A DNA stretch of 64,000 bases from Lycorma delicatula (Eukaryota > Arthropoda > Insecta > Hemiptera > Fulgoridae): NCBI RefSeq assembly GCF_047948215.1, contig NC_134461.1:128474512-128538511 (forward strand). Direction: 5' to 3'. Within the stretch, counting starts at the first letter, position 1. Every line of letters starts with the position of its first letter. Below are positions 11,425 to 22,924 of the stretch, in pieces. The translations under genes were made by a program, and so were the position numbers. The notes beneath the pieces were generated by a model that did not search any database, was not told the DNA's origin, and saw only the letters and a list, made by a program, of their open reading frames with translations.

Positions 11425-11860
11425 ATAGAGCAGCGTCTGAGAACTACTGAGTACAAATACCTTGGTACTTGGATAACCAACAACATGGACCAAACACTGG
11501 AAATTAAAACCCGGATAGAAATGGATAGAAGCGCATATCTCAAAATGCGTACTTTCTTGTGTGATCGGCAGGTCTGATTATATCTGCGGGCTAGAATGGT
11601 AAAATGTTACGTGTTCTCTATGCTGCTATATGGAATGGAGGCATGGACATTGAAAGAGAAAGTTGGCACATGAGAAAGTTGGCGGCCTTGGAAATCTGGT
11701 GCTATAGACGTATTCTAAGGATATCTTGGAAGGATAAGGTGTCAAACATCAAGGTACTAGAGAGTATGAATAAACAACTCGAGATTACGTCTACAGTACA
11801 AGCAGGGAAATTACAGTATCTCGGTAATATAACGAGGGGATATTGGTTTTCATGGTATTT
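11425..11860 (+). pseudogene. LINE reverse transcriptase fragment, C-terminal part
   Basis: The translation gives TTEYKYLGTWITNNMD, then MVKCYVFSMLLYGMEAWTL, then WCYRRILRISWKDKVSN and KLQYLGNITRG. This is the typical order after the palm domain in RTE-like LINE ORF2 proteins (KYLG block, conserved YG.E.WTL block, then C-Y-R-R-I/M-L-R/K-I). An in-frame TGA lies near 11577. A small duplication around gagaaagttggc at 11660-11682 shifts the frame. Catalytic motifs are missing, so this is a 5'-truncated dead copy. It is related to the element at 35102 but not a close copy. Reverse-strand open frames here are shadows. Confidence 0.75.
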
Positions 11861-12702
11861 CTCCCGTCACCACCCCATTAGGCCGCTCTAAAGCATAAGA
11901 CCGAATGTCTGTGCCACAAACGGCTACTGAGCTACGAAACAGTTTCGCGACCAGTACCCTAAATAGCTCCTAGAACTAACCTAAAAGCGTGGTGCCATAC
12001 AGCACTCGCTTGCGTGTCCCACCGTCCACTTGTCATATGTCACTAAAACGGGTAGGCGCACCCCGTCAACTACTAAAAGATATATGATTATCCATACTTG
12101 CTTTTAAATATAGGCTAGACGATGTCATACACGGGGTTGTTTATTATTTGGAAATACGACATCTGGTAAAATTTGAAGATATGAATCATTTTATTTCAAA
12201 GAAATAAGGTGATTCATAAATTTGCTTATTCCTACATTTCCTTATTTCAAAGAAATAAGTTTCCGTCGTTCTTTACTTTTGTATCATACAGAAACTTCAA
12301 GTACATAAAAATAGTATGGGCAGTTATCTACGTGTGCATGTACATGTGTAGTATGTATGGGTAGTTAGCATGGGCACTATGTACTTATGGGCAGTCTTTA
12401 CCCATAACTACAGTACAACTTTCAAAAATCGAATTAAATTTATAACTATTTACTAGGGTAGTCGATTTGTAGCATAGTTTTTTATCAGACCTTATCACTG
12501 AACTAGAGAAACGAGGGTTTGCTTTACAAAGAATAATGAATTCCTCCCTTTAGTCAAAATCATCTTTACGAAGTAATCTTATCCGACAAAACTCGAACTT
12601 CAATCCTTTAGTACCTCGAGAAACAGAAAAGGAAGGAAATTAACACCTAGTATGAGAGACTTGATTAGGTAGGAACTCCAACCTGGCGTTGTCAATAAAC
12701 CT
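11861..12702. other. Spacer with small palindromes
   Basis: No gene. The word ttatttcaaagaaataag occurs twice (about 12191 and 12242), each almost a palindrome. The first lies inside a longer imperfect inverted repeat at 12181-12217. A loosely repetitive stretch of atgggcagt-like words lies at 12314-12415. Confidence 0.5.
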
Positions 12703-12942
12703 TTGATATACACGATGTGGAATCATCGTGTTTTAGAATCAACCGGTTTTAGAATAAACCGGTTTGGACATGTGAAACAAAGCAATGGGACACGACGTGC
12801 AAAAGTATTGTTGAGATTAAACGACGATTTCAGAACAACTTGGCGAGATCCAATGCAGAGGCAAGAAATGAGGAACTGGTTCGCTCAAAATGAGAAAATT
12901 CACGACTTTTTTGACTGCCTTATGTTTGTGACGAGATAAACG
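12703..12942 (+). pseudogene. Possible LINE C-terminal remnant
   Basis: A 78-codon frame contains FGHVKQ followed by TTWRDPMQRQEMRNWF and an acidic/aromatic end. The pattern of a FGHV-type block, then a W-R-D-P-M-type segment, then a tryptophan-rich tail resembles the last 70 residues of several LINE ORF2 proteins. The match is only to the general pattern. It sits 850 bp after the fragment at 11425, so the two could be parts of one broken element. An unrelated chance frame remains possible. Confidence 0.25.
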
Positions 12943-13438
12943 GTCCGGTTCATGTTGCAGACAGTCAACTGCAACAGTGAACTTTTTAGTAGTTAATCTT
13001 TTAGATTCTAGATAACAGTAAAGATGTGCGGCAACTGAAATCCCAACACATGCTGGACTTGGAATATCTGACATTTAAACATCAGACAAGTGATATACGT
13101 CCTTAGTAAGGAGCCTACGCCCCTCTATTCCTTACCGTGAACTTGTTATTGTTAAGTTACTATTTTGTTTATGTATTGTTTAACTATGTTGTGGATTCTT
13201 TTTTGGTTTGTTTTTTCATTATACTATCTATTGTGGTCTCTTGAATCTTTGTGATCCCAATTAACGGAAGGGTGTTTATTTATATACACTTTTTATGTGT
13301 GTGTAGTTTATTTACGTATGTACGCTTTATTGAAGATGTTCGATGGAAACCCCCTTCACGTGATTTTGTAATGAAATTTTCTTGTTGTTTCTTAATTGGA
13401 ACTGATTGTAAATACAATATTTGTAAGAAAAATAACTG
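12943..13438. other. Spacer, nothing recognised
   Basis: No supported feature. Open frames at 13251-13454 and on the reverse strand at 12817-13074 have no recognisable protein character. Confidence 0.5.
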
Positions 13439-13690
13439 TTTAGCCTCGTTCTGATAATACTTCAGAGGATATATGTATGAGTGTAGTCTTATACAGTTTT
13501 AGTTCGACCACTCCTGAGATGTGTGGTTAATTGAAACCCAACCACCAAAGAACACCGGTATCCACTATATAGTATTCAGATCCGTGTAAAAATAACTGAC
13601 TTTACTAGGACTTGAACGCTGGAACTCTCGATTTCCAAATCAGCTGATCTGGGAAGACTCGTTCACCACTAGACCAACCCGGGTGGTCTT
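13439..13690 (-). repeat. SINE-A copy with an attached 3' module
   Basis: Read on the minus strand it begins with the tRNA-like head gttggtctagtggtgaacga (A box) near 13678, and a B box near 13615. It continues through the same body as the other SINE-A copies (taccggtgttctttggtgg, ttaaccacacatctcaggag) and ends with tcctctgaagtattatcaga at about 13450. That last module resembles the 3' end of SINE-B at 63889. Confidence 0.8.
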
Positions 13691-14599
13691 GTTTTCTAAA
13701 AACCTAACTGATGCTGAACCTAACTGATGTATTTCAAATTTCTCCAGTTTTTTTAAATTTTACGCTCAGCTTGTGCAAATATTGATGAACCGGCAGTGGA
13801 AAGTTAGAAAATTTCAAATGAAGTTCTTCATGGGCGGCAGATGAGTCGTTCATTTTCATCTACACTGAACCAAATAAATTGTACCTGGTTTCTACACTTA
13901 AAGTCATTATTCTCAACACAGAAATAAAAAATAAACCAAATAGCAATTATATAATAACATATCGTTTATTTATTATTAAAAATAAATATATTTTATGATG
14001 TATTGTTATTGAATTTATTATACGATAATAAATAAACAGCTGGGTAGTAATTATGTATCACCTGATTGCTGATACACAATTGTGTTAATTATCGATAGCA
14101 AAATCAAAACTTACCAGCTGTTACAGAATTTAAAATTGAATGCAGGGGAAACTGGCTTTTAGTACGTGTATTTTTTATTTGTAACAGTTTGTAAAAAAGT
14201 TTAATTTAATTTATACATAAACATTTTGATTATAAAATCAACTATTTTTTTCAGGTAATCAAAATTGAAATCAGGGTAACACAGTTATAGAAAGATTATT
14301 TACTAACTTACATAAAAAAAAAAAAATACCACTTGCCAATTCAGTCTTTCAGAATGTAATGAATAATTAAATGTTATTTACAACGCAGGGAAGAAGACCG
14401 AGTTAGGTCCTCTTTTGTCACCCGTAGCACAAATTACTCCACATTGCAAAGTCTTTGATTCAAGGAAAACTTCATTAAAACTTATAATAGACTAATATTA
14501 AATTATAATACAAGCTCTATGTTTTCATTATAATATATTATAAATAAAGTTTTGGCAAAATAAATATTTAAATAAATAAATAAAATAAATCCTTTATTT
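13691..14599. other. AT-rich spacer
   Basis: No gene. A 13-bp inverted repeat (gtttatttattat near 13966, complement ending near 14038) could form a weak hairpin. Confidence 0.5.
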
Positions 14600-15110
14600 T
14601 GATCAGGGCAAACTAATACAATATTTGATCAGAATGTTAGATTACTTACTCTGCGCAACAAAGGAATTGTCTGAGTAATAGCCTGGAAGCATAAAGAGGA
14701 ACTATGGAAAAATTTTCTTACTAGAGGAGCATAACCAACAAACAGAATTAACCGTAAAATAAAAAATTAATCTGATTGAAGTTTATATTAATTATTTGAT
14801 ATATAACACATTAAATAATGTTAGGTAAGTACATGAAGATATTAAGTAAAAAATTAGCTACAAAATAATTTATAATTGAGAAAGCGTTAATGCATATTAA
14901 TTGCGCAATTATTATTTACACGTTGAACAGAGAGGCAGAAAATTTAGAGTTTAAAAAACTTAGTTAATATTTCTTAAAAATTCAACGACCTAGTAATATT
15001 GCTTCTGAAAAATGAAATCTTTTAATTTTTTTCTAAAAATAAATTTGTGGGAAGAGTTTTTAAAGCAAAATAAACCTTTTTATTAGTCGAAGTATTCTGT
15101 TGAGCCGATT
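14600..15110. repeat. Old AT-rich dispersed repeat
   Basis: Ordered short matches link this interval to 19140-19500 and 62860-63300, for example gatcaga, aatttataa, gcagaaaattta, gaaatcttttaatt and ggtggga/gtgggaagagttttt. The copies are too diverged to define ends or coding content. Confidence 0.4.
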
Positions 15111-15299
15111 AATTTCTCAAAGTCTCGAGTCACACTTAATTTGCCGGTAAGGTTGATTTTCATTTTTTAGTAATCTTCAATAATTTATTCTGTTGAGTTA
15201 CGTGTAAACATTTTTGTTGTCTGATTTAATGGAGGTGAATATCATTATCTCTTTCTGAATAAGTGATTATACTTTTAGCGAAAATTGAACAATCATTAA
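15111..15299. other. Spacer flanking the Tc1/mariner element
   Basis: Nothing recognised. Confidence 0.4.
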
Positions 15300-15301
15300 T
15301 A

Positions 15302-16427
15302 TAGAGTATTCAAAAAGTGGCGCAACCTTATGGAAGAATGTTTCGTTCTTTTGTTGCCGGTTTAATTGAGGAAAAATGGGTTACAAAATGCACCAGAGAA
15401 TATTCATTGTCTCCCAGTACATTAGGTGTGCCAGTTATCCCAAACTCGAATTGTCTTAACAGAAAATTATGGTACACCAAACAAGTACTCCATCAAGCGG
15501 CTGTACGACGAGTTCCAAGAGACAGGGAATGAGACTGATGCAGCCAAAAGCGATCGACCGAAAGTGCCTACACCAGAAATGTTGATCGACGTGCAAGCTG
15601 CATATTTTGTCAGTTCCGCATTCTGTTAACTGCATATTTCTGTTACTGGCTGTCTAGCCGGTCTGGTCTCCGTCGGTAGTGCCCGCACGGCATCGCGCAA
15701 GTTTTTGAACATGCTTCCGTACAGAATTCGTGTCGTTCACTAGAAATCTTGTAGCTTTCTTTCGGCGGTTCATGTCATCTGTAGCACCAGACGGGGAAGA
15801 ATTCGACGATCGGTTTCGGTTATGACAATGCACGGTTGTACCTTGACGGATTCATGAATGCACAGAATTTACGCATTTGGTGTGGAAAATCCACGTCAGC
15901 TGCCCGAGTCTCCTCTGCACGGACAAAAAGTAGGTGTTTGATGTGTAATTTCACATAGGCAAATCTTCATGACATTCTTTCACGGCACAGTGAACAGTGA
16001 GCACTACAAACAGACGGCGCAACAATTTGTAAACACTAGACCTGCAGACCGACTGCAGTACGCTTTTTCTCAACAGGACATTACTACGGCTCGTACAGCA
16101 AACAACACTATGACTTTCTTGGATCGGTGTTTTCATGGACAAGTGATTTCGAAGAGCCTCCTCGGTTTTCTTATTTATCCCCTCCTGACTTTTTCTTGTG
16201 GGCATACCTTAAATATGCTACTTACAAAATTCATCCTTACAACGTTTCCGAATTACAGAGCGAAATTGAACGATGTGTCGCTGAAATTTTTCAACAAATG
16301 TTACAACGTGTTTAAGAGAATGAAACGTCGTATTCAATTATGTGAATAGCATAATGGAAGCCGCTTTCAACAACTATTGTAACTTAATCATTTTCCCATA
16401 ACTTTACGTCACCTTTTGAACACTCTG
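15302..16427 (+). mobile_element. Complete but inactive Tc1/mariner-type transposon
   Basis: The interval is bounded by terminal inverted repeats that match at 17 of 21 positions (5' tagagtattcaaaaagtggc, 3' end as complement cagagtgttcaaaaggtgac). A TA dinucleotide sits directly outside each end (15300-15301 and 16428-16429), as expected for Tc1/mariner target duplication. The length of 1126 bp is usual for the group. The inner part is a decayed transposase gene, so the element could now move only with a transposase supplied from elsewhere. Confidence 0.82.
15317..16349 (+). pseudogene. Tc1/mariner transposase, decayed
   Basis: The N-terminal part, spread over two frames, reads as a helix-turn-helix region: ENYGTPNKYSIKRLYDEFQETGNETDAAKSDRPK, then a TPEML segment. 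Toward the C terminus the catalytic-domain end is still visible: TMTFLDRCFHGQ, then a PPDFFLWAYLK block at about 16185 and SELQSEIERCVAEIFQQML at 16250-16310. In the family these precede the end of the protein. Several stops and frameshifts separate the pieces, including in the DDE core, so no active enzyme is possible. The middle (about 15620-15840) is the least recognisable. Confidence 0.8.
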
Positions 16428-16429
16428 TA

Positions 16430-17843
16430 CAAATACAAAGATACGTTAACATTTTCTGAGTATAAGTCTTAATAATCAATTCATATGGGTGCCAAGCAAC
16501 GATCTGACAGCTCCTTTATATATCTTTAAAGTTTATTCTGACTTTGTGAGAGAGCCCCAGAGATGATGTTGTGCTTTAGTATGGAATATACATAAGCGTA
16601 ATAACATAATAATATATGTAAGCTATTGTAGTTATATTTATTCTTATGTAACAAAAATAAATCAGTTTTAATTAACTATATCGATGAGAGTGCCGGTCCA
16701 GTGGTAGATGAACTGTATCGTATACATCGAGTTTAACAGCGGTTTGACAAAAAAAAATTAGCATATTTTCGTGCAGTAAACCGTATTTATTCGATTCAAT
16801 TTTTTAAGGTCAAAACAATGTACCGATTGAACCGTCCGTTAATAATATTAAAGTAAGTGTTTTGTATTCGAGCGAGAATTGAGGTAACGGATTTATTGAG
16901 GTGGAAACCGGTATGAACTGATGTAATGCGTATACAGAGAAAGGTTTACTAATCGGTTTAAAAGCATATACCGTCAAACAAAACTTGTCAAAGAACATCA
17001 CTAGTTAGAAAAAAAAAAAAATTAGTCATGTTATGGAGAGAGATAGAGAAAGAGTGAAGGAGATGGATTATCTACTATCTTACTCCTACTTATTTGTAAT
17101 ATTTATTTTTTAATTATTATCTGTAATAATCCTGAATAAATTCTTCTTGCTAGTTTTTGGATATATTTTCTTATTTTTTAAATCACTGAATATAATTTAA
17201 AAATTTTTATAAATCTGTGCATCAGGATGGAAGTGTGTTTGGGGGCGTAAGAATGTCCTTGAGCGTGTAATTTTACGCATAGAATATATTATAAGTTTTT
17301 TAACCGAAAACCTCGTTCATATTAACTCACAATTAGGGATTTTAATTTTTTGTTATATTAGTAGATTGCATTTCGTATCGGGTACTTGATGTATAAAAAT
17401 AAGATACTGGTTGGAATCATCTTCTACAGTACTATACATTAATGGCAATGAATAATTTTGAAATATTCACTTTTTAGTAAAGGTTATTTGGTTACTGCTT
17501 TATTATTTTGCAATATTTACTTGTAATCTTATTTTATTTTATTTTGAAATATTCATTTATAGTTATATATAAGCATTTAAATAATAAAAATTAAAAGAAA
17601 AAAAACATTTTCATTGTAGCGAATCTATGTAGGTTATTGTATTTTTTTATGTCGGGTTATCTTTTTTTTAATGATCATAATTTGAACATTGAAAAGAATT
17701 TGAAAATCATATCAAGGTAACTAAAAGACTTATAGAACAGAACAACATTAGTTAAAAAAAAAAAAAAATGGTAACAAAAAAATTTTTAAATCTTAGTCTT
17801 TTAAATAAATACTACTTTTTTTATTTTGATACTTACATAATAA
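16430..17843. other. AT-rich spacer
   Basis: No gene or repeat that I can support. The reverse-strand open frame at 16810-17001 has no recognisable character. Confidence 0.5.
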
Positions 17844-18120
17844 TCTATACTATTATATAAAGACAAGAGGGTTTTTGTTTGTTCGGGATAAACAAAAAAA
17901 CTACTCCATCAATCGCAACCAGATTTTTACTTGGCATAACTGCGAAGGCTTTAAGATACATTTCGTCTCGAAACATCTCAAAGGACCAATCGATCGAATA
18001 GTTTGAAAATATTCAGGATAAATTCTTATTATACCCTGGAAGGTTTTAAGCCACTGACTGAGGTTCTAGCTCCCTTCAAGGTTAAAATATTAAAAATATT
18101 CATTATTTCTTCGCCCTAAG
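17844..18120 (+). mobile_element. Possible Helitron 5' end
   Basis: The sequence tctatactattatataaag, with A before the initial TC, is followed by gacaagagggtttttgtttg. This matches the usual start of insect and vertebrate Helitrons (TCTATACTA.TATATAAA then a gtttgtttg stretch). The 3' end was not identified, so the extent is uncertain. No rolling-circle replicase or helicase frame is visible, so this would be a non-autonomous or broken copy. Confidence 0.45.
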
Positions 18121-18295
18121 GAAGGTGAAGTTGTAAATTAAAGATATTCATTAAGGAAAAAAAAGATTAATCCTGTTACTTTATTATAATATGTCTGCCT
18201 CCATGGTAAAGAAATAAGTTATGAATATTTCGTCGTCAAAGATGTGTGTACTTTAGTTATCGTATCTACTGGTTTTTTTCTAAAAAAAAAAAATC

Positions 18296-18725
18296 TGGGG
18301 GAACTGGCGATAAAGATTCTGTCGCTAGGTGGTCGAATCGTGGACACGTGCAAGGCCAGGGAGGCAGCCTCTTTGCTGAGAGCGTTTGAGTCCAGCAGAT
18401 GGCTGGATCAAGACGTTCTGATGACACATTGAGGACCCCCGAGGTTTGTGAGGTGGGAGCGCGATTCAGGGGGGTATGCGTGGGATGCATATCCGGAACC
18501 AGATTAAGCTAAAGGGAACGAAAGGGTAGCCCTCTTGGGGAGTCGCCATGGCAACCGGGAGGGATGTCGTGATGCTTTAATGATCCAAGAGGAACCACGT
18601 CGGGACATCAGCTTCAAGCTGCATAAAGGGGGGAGGGCTAGTCTTCAGCCACGTCACTTGGGACTGACCCCAAGTCAGCCTAAAAGTAACGTCTTCTAGG
18701 CGGTTACCGGTTGCTCTGAAATGGT
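18296..18725 (+). mobile_element. GC-rich LINE-like 3' tail
   Basis: A 430-bp block of much higher GC content than its surroundings follows an A-rich run. It opens with an open frame reading LAIKILSLGGRIVDTCKARE, continuing to WLDQDVLMTH and a stop at 18432. About 300 bp of GC-rich non-coding sequence follow. The short C-terminal frame plus GC-rich 3' UTR resembles the end of R1/LOA-type LINEs. The family assignment is an inference. No target duplication was found. Confidence 0.35.
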
Positions 18726-18843
18726 AAAAAACGATACTGTTTTTCTGTCTTTTATAGTTTTGCTTCTTTTTCAGGTTTCTGCAAATTAAAGCTTGAATAC
18801 TTTAATTGTTATTTATTAGTATTATTCTCACAATAATGAGGAT

Positions 18844-19090
18844 AATGAACAGTACAGGGTTCATGGGGGCGGAGCCCTCTGGGTAGACGGAAATGGGGGC
18901 CGAAGCGAGCTCTGCGGGTGTTCAAGGCGCTGTCCCACTGCAACAAAGGAATGTCGAGCAAAGTGAGCGCTGCAGCCCCGGGGTAGGCCCTGTGGTTCCG
19001 AAAGTCCCTGAGGAGCCCCTGAGTTGGCTCCGAGGTTCGCTTGGACCTTCAGGATCCAGATTCTGGCTAAACGGACCAGATAGTATTTTG
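18844..19090. other. Second GC-rich block, unidentified
   Basis: The block is GC-rich from ggttcatgggggcggag to about 19085, then the sequence returns to AT-rich. A 75-codon open frame crosses it but its composition (Gly, Pro, Ser) follows from the GC content. It may belong to the same retroelement as 18296-18725, separated by an AT-rich patch. Confidence 0.3.
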
Positions 19091-19139
19091 TGTTATATAA
19101 ATCTCGTCAGGAATTGGTAGATGTGTTATTTCATCGTTA

Positions 19140-19500
19140 TAAAAAATTAACTGCTCCAGTATTTACTTAGATGGATTAAGGGAAATCGTAGTTAAAACCT
19201 TGATCAAAGTGTTATCACAAAGTACACAATTTATAAGATAAAATACTGGTTAGATAAAAATATATGAAGATAATAAAAATAACAACTAATTACAAAATAA
19301 ATCACAATTAAAAAATTTGAGCACGAATTAATGTACATGTTGAATATAGGTGCAGAAAATTCAGTTAAAAAAAAAAAACTAGATTTTATAAATTGATGGC
19401 AGCGTATATTGTTTCGTAAAAGAAAATCTTTTAATTATATTTTAAATAAATTGGTGGGATGATTTCTTAAACGGTCCGGTAATTTATTAATAATAGAAAC
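19140..19500. repeat. Old AT-rich dispersed repeat
   Basis: Partner of 14600-15110 and of 62860-63620. Shared words include cacaaagtacacaattta, gtgttatcacaaagtaca and gaaaatcttttaatta. The copies are heavily diverged. Confidence 0.45.
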
Positions 19501-19683
19501 GTAGTAAGACCTTGTCTGGTAAGCCTAAATGTATGTATATATATGTATAAGAGCAGAAAAGATATTTACTATCAAAAGAAGTTACAAAATAATGTTTTTT
19601 TTTTAAATAATATTAAAAAAAATGAAATTAAAAAGTAATAAAAAAGTTGTTTTATTTCATTTTGTTTCGCTATTAAGTATTAG

Positions 19684-19915
19684 AGCCCACCGGGCTGGCC
19701 TAGTGGTTAGCTCGTCGCCGCAAAATCAGTTTTTTAACAGCTGATTTTCGATGTCGAAAGTTTTGAGGTTCAAATCGTTGTAAAAGTTAGTTGCTTTTGT
19801 ACGGATTTGAATACTGAATAGTGGATACCGATGTTCTTGATGATTGGGGTTTAATAAACCATTGGCTCAGGAACGGTTGGCCTAAGTCTGTACAAGACTA
19901 CATCCTCATCTCATT
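19684..19915 (+). repeat. SINE-A copy
   Basis: The head has gctggcctagtggttagctc (A box) and a B-box-like gaggttcaaatcgttg near 19767. The body carries ggataccgatgttcttg, aaccattggctcaggaacgg and tacaagactaca, in the same order as in the other copies. A G12 run follows at 19927-19938. Confidence 0.75.
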
Positions 19916-19939
19916 TGCTCTGGGGCGGGGGGGGGGGGT

Positions 19940-22924
19940 TGCTTGTTGTTTACTAGTTGAACAGATTATAACGTACACAGTAGGGATAAATAAAAAAAAT
20001 AAAATAAATGTTATCAGGTTTAAACAGCCGTTCTGAAGAAAGATTTATACAGCTGGCAGGAATATGAATGTCCAGTTATTATAATTTGTGCTGAGAAAAA
20101 ACAATACTTTTTTATTAATTAATTTAAAAAAAAGTTTAATACTGCATACATTTTTGTCATTCTAAATAGCTATTCAAAATATAATCTTTCTAGCTTCTAT
20201 TATTTTCAAATTATAGAAAACGTGTGGAGAAAATATAACGAGAGTAGTTTTAATATATATATTGTTTTTATAGAGTTTCACTCTTAGAATCCAATTTCAT
20301 TGCTTACGTTGGTTAGGAATTTTTCAGTGTGGGAAAAATGTCAAGCCCGACTAGATTTCTAACTCAGAACCTTTACTATGAAAGGCAGAGACTATTACTT
20401 AACATATATACAAGTAATTTGATAATATAATTAAATTTAATATTAAGCTGAATTTTTTTTATTAAAGAAAAAATACAACAAAATTATTTTTCTTTAGTTT
20501 TAATTGAACATTAAAAAAAGACACAAAATACGAGCACTAAAAAAGAAGAATAAAAAAGTAAAACTTTTCATTTTTGCGTAAATTATTCTTGGTCTTAACT
20601 TTACTTTTGTTGTAATATTCTATTTCATTTCTCTACAGCTCCCGGGTATTACTAAAACTGACATCTAGGGCAATCTACAGCACCCCATTATATTGATTTT
20701 GCACAATTATACAACTGAGAAATGGGGTTGCCTTATTTTGTCTCATCTCATTATTGTAAATTTCAACGAATTTGTACTGCAATTTTCAAATTAGTTCATC
20801 TTATATAACGCTAAAATAATCGTAATATAAATGTAAATTATAAAACTGTTAAAAAAATATTATTACTATCATAAAAATACTGACTAGATTATTTGCGTCT
20901 TGTAAGGTTGTAGGCTATTACAAATTGATGAACAGCTTGACATTTTTTAGTTGCTCTAGTGATAATGTTTGCTAAAAACAGCTGTTTATGAAATTTGTAA
21001 ATCAAATTTAAAAAAAAGCCTGTTACCAAGGGATTCGTTCTTCACAGACTATAGTTATAAAGAAAATTAAGTGGAATATTAAAGTATGTAATAATGCAAG
21101 TAAAGAATGATTAAAAAAACGAAGTAAAATTATTCTATTCTTTGAGTAAAATTTTGGGATATGGAACTCATGGTTTCCGTATCTCACCATGCCTCCCCGC
21201 GAATATAATCAAAACTAAATTACTATCAATGAACCGTATTCAGAAGTCATCGTACAAAATTGAATAAAAATCGCATAATTGAGTCTGAAGATTAGAAGCA
21301 GAATTATAATTGACGAAATCGATTAAATTTATTTTCAAATCCCTTACTGAAATTTTCTGAATACATAATCAGTAACACATGTAAATGAAATCATGTAAAT
21401 AGTATATGAATTTAACTTTGAGTCCAAAGACGACAAAAGTGATTTATGCCCCCAACCTTTTATTGAGGGAGGGCCTAAATAAAATCAAACATTATCAGAA
21501 AGTTTCTTAGCTAATGAAGGGGCATTAAACAATATGAAAAAATTTACCTACCCGAGTTAAAATTGATAGAACACAAGATAATGAGCAAATAAACACGTTT
21601 AAAAATCTAAAATTGTTAAAATAAAGAATCGGAAGGATTAATTTCAAGAAAATGGTATAACCTTAGAACGAAAGCGATAAAGTAGAAGAAACCATGACAG
21701 CAGTGATGGTGAGTGGGAGGAGCTAAACATCGCTATTTATCTGACGATTCCATCTCAGGAAAACTCAGTACTAAAAGTATTTTTGAAAATGGAAATATTC
21801 CGAAACGCATCAACTATGAATATTAGCGGAACAATGCTAGGAAGGGCAGAAAATAGCACTCAAATTAATTATGATAACCTAGCGGAAATATAAAATATTG
21901 TGAATATTTACCTACCCTCTGAGAAAAAATTTGAGGTACGGGACCAGTAAGGTCTTTTATACTAAGTAAGGTTTCAAAAGATAACATCTCCCTTCCCCCA
22001 TGACTAATCTTAATCAAAATTAAATGGAATCAATGCCCCGCCCCATAAATAGAAATTATCCTGTTGAATTTCATCCAAATCGGTCAATCTGTTCTGGAGA
22101 TATCAAGGAAAACATACAAACATATATTTTTCTAGAATTTTTAAATTCTAAAATTGTTATTTTTATTACAGAGGCATAAAACATCATAATATGAAAAAAT
22201 CCTGACGAGAAAACGTGAACCGATTAGCATATTTTCCCTTACATTATATGCTATGTACACATACAATATTACAACTGGAAAAGTAAAGCATGTATTGTTG
22301 GGTAGATATTTATAGTTGAAATTTTATTCATATGAAATTAAAAAATAATCAAAATGTCTAAGAATAATTAAAAATAGCTAAAAGAACTCATAATTTCTAA
22401 GAGAGAAAAAGCAGATGAATATCTTGTTCTGATAAGTTTATATATATTTATACATTTTTTTGACCATTACATATGGCAGATCAGATTTTCTATGCGATTT
22501 CATCAACATATCATTACACCACAACTTTAAAATCAGTTTACCTTTCTGATGCTGTACATGTTTTGTATAAAAAAGATAATTATTGTTGTATTGAGATCAA
22601 AATAGATTATGGAATAAATATTTTTTTAAAACTAAAATGGGATTGCTAATATAAAGACAAAGAAATTTCTAGATCGATCTAAAGAAGTCAGAAGAGGTTG
22701 TGTTTGATGATTACGAAATAATTCAGGAAATAAACATTTGTATGGTTCTGAAACCATTTAAAACTGTGAGGGATATCTCTAAAAAAAAGACCGCTGGGAA
22801 ATTTCCTTAAGGTTGGGGAACCTGTGTCGTTCTTGGCCAAGCTAGTAATGTACACACTGTATTGCTGTCTGTAAGTTGTCGCGTTGCTGTATCTTTAATT
22901 ACTTGCGAGTTATTACGTTATAAA
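19940..22924. other. AT-rich spacer with decayed repeats
   Basis: No gene. Two stretches, about 21130-21310 and 21930-22130, resemble each other and 56930-57480. They share words such as catccaaatcggtc and ctggagatatcaag and a run with tcaatgccc and atatagaaa. They look like relics of one repeat family related to the tail of the repeat at 55330. Confidence 0.4.
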
